A stretch of 6,730 bases of DNA from Sphingobacteriia bacterium (GTDB lineage Bacteria; Bacteroidota; Bacteroidia; Chitinophagales; Chitinophagaceae): contig REAV01000132.1 in NCBI GenBank assembly GCA_004294465.1, positions 1-6,730 of the forward strand. Reading direction: 5' to 3'. How positions within the stretch are numbered: position 1 is the first letter of the stretch; every line of letters begins with the position of its first letter. A program made the position numbers and the translations under genes. Below, piece by piece: positions 6,718-6,730 of this stretch. The notes beneath the pieces are model-generated. The model searched no databases, was not told where the DNA came from, and saw only the letters and a list, made by a program, of their open reading frames with translations.

Positions 6718-6730
6718 TGTTTGTTTGTAA

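Noticed and set aside
1..6730. A defence system, toxin-antitoxin pair, prophage or mobile element, considering in particular the patatin domain, which also occurs in CBASS effectors.
   Set aside because: No cyclase (CD-NTase), sensor, integrase, transposase or direct-repeat boundary is present; the patatin here is membrane-fused and next to housekeeping genes.

Overview
The window looks like a chromosomal housekeeping segment from a Bacteroidota bacterium, most likely in or near the Chitinophagaceae. This rests on the low GC (estimated by eye at around 37%), the absence of clear Shine-Dalgarno sequences before most starts, a good match to the Bacteroidota -7 element (TAnnTTTG) upstream of ctaA, and the general character of the proteins. 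The placement is inference; no marker gene is present.

There are six intact protein genes and almost no spare DNA. From the left, two plus-strand genes form a probable operon: a long-form beta-ketoacyl-ACP synthase III (54-1103), then 20 bp later a diacylglycerol/sphingosine-type lipid kinase (1124-2023). These converge, with a 4 bp gap, on two minus-strand genes: a 741-residue membrane protein with a C-terminal patatin-like phospholipase domain (4253-2028) and, upstream of it, the heme A synthase gene ctaA/COX15 (5364-4294). A roughly 100 bp divergent control region (5365-5464) separates ctaA from rnhB (RNase HII, plus strand, 5465-6064). It holds two adjacent perfect inverted repeats beside the ctaA -7 box. 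rnhB overlaps tail-to-tail by 4 bp with a minus-strand YciO-type member of the Sua5/YciO/YrdC family (6672-6061). At the right edge is a GC-rich hairpin with a T-run on the minus strand, either a terminator for a gene beyond the window or a dispersed REP-like palindrome.

The three left-hand genes all touch acyl-chain or lipid chemistry: making a beta-ketoacyl product, phosphorylating a lipid alcohol, and probably cleaving an acyl ester. They sit on opposite strands, so a shared pathway is a hypothesis. ctaA serves aerobic respiration, rnhB removes ribonucleotides from DNA, and the YciO-like gene is related to tRNA threonylcarbamoylation enzymes. I see no phage, IS, CRISPR, tRNA or rRNA. The most unusual items are the membrane-patatin architecture and the paired palindromes in the ctaA/rnhB control region.
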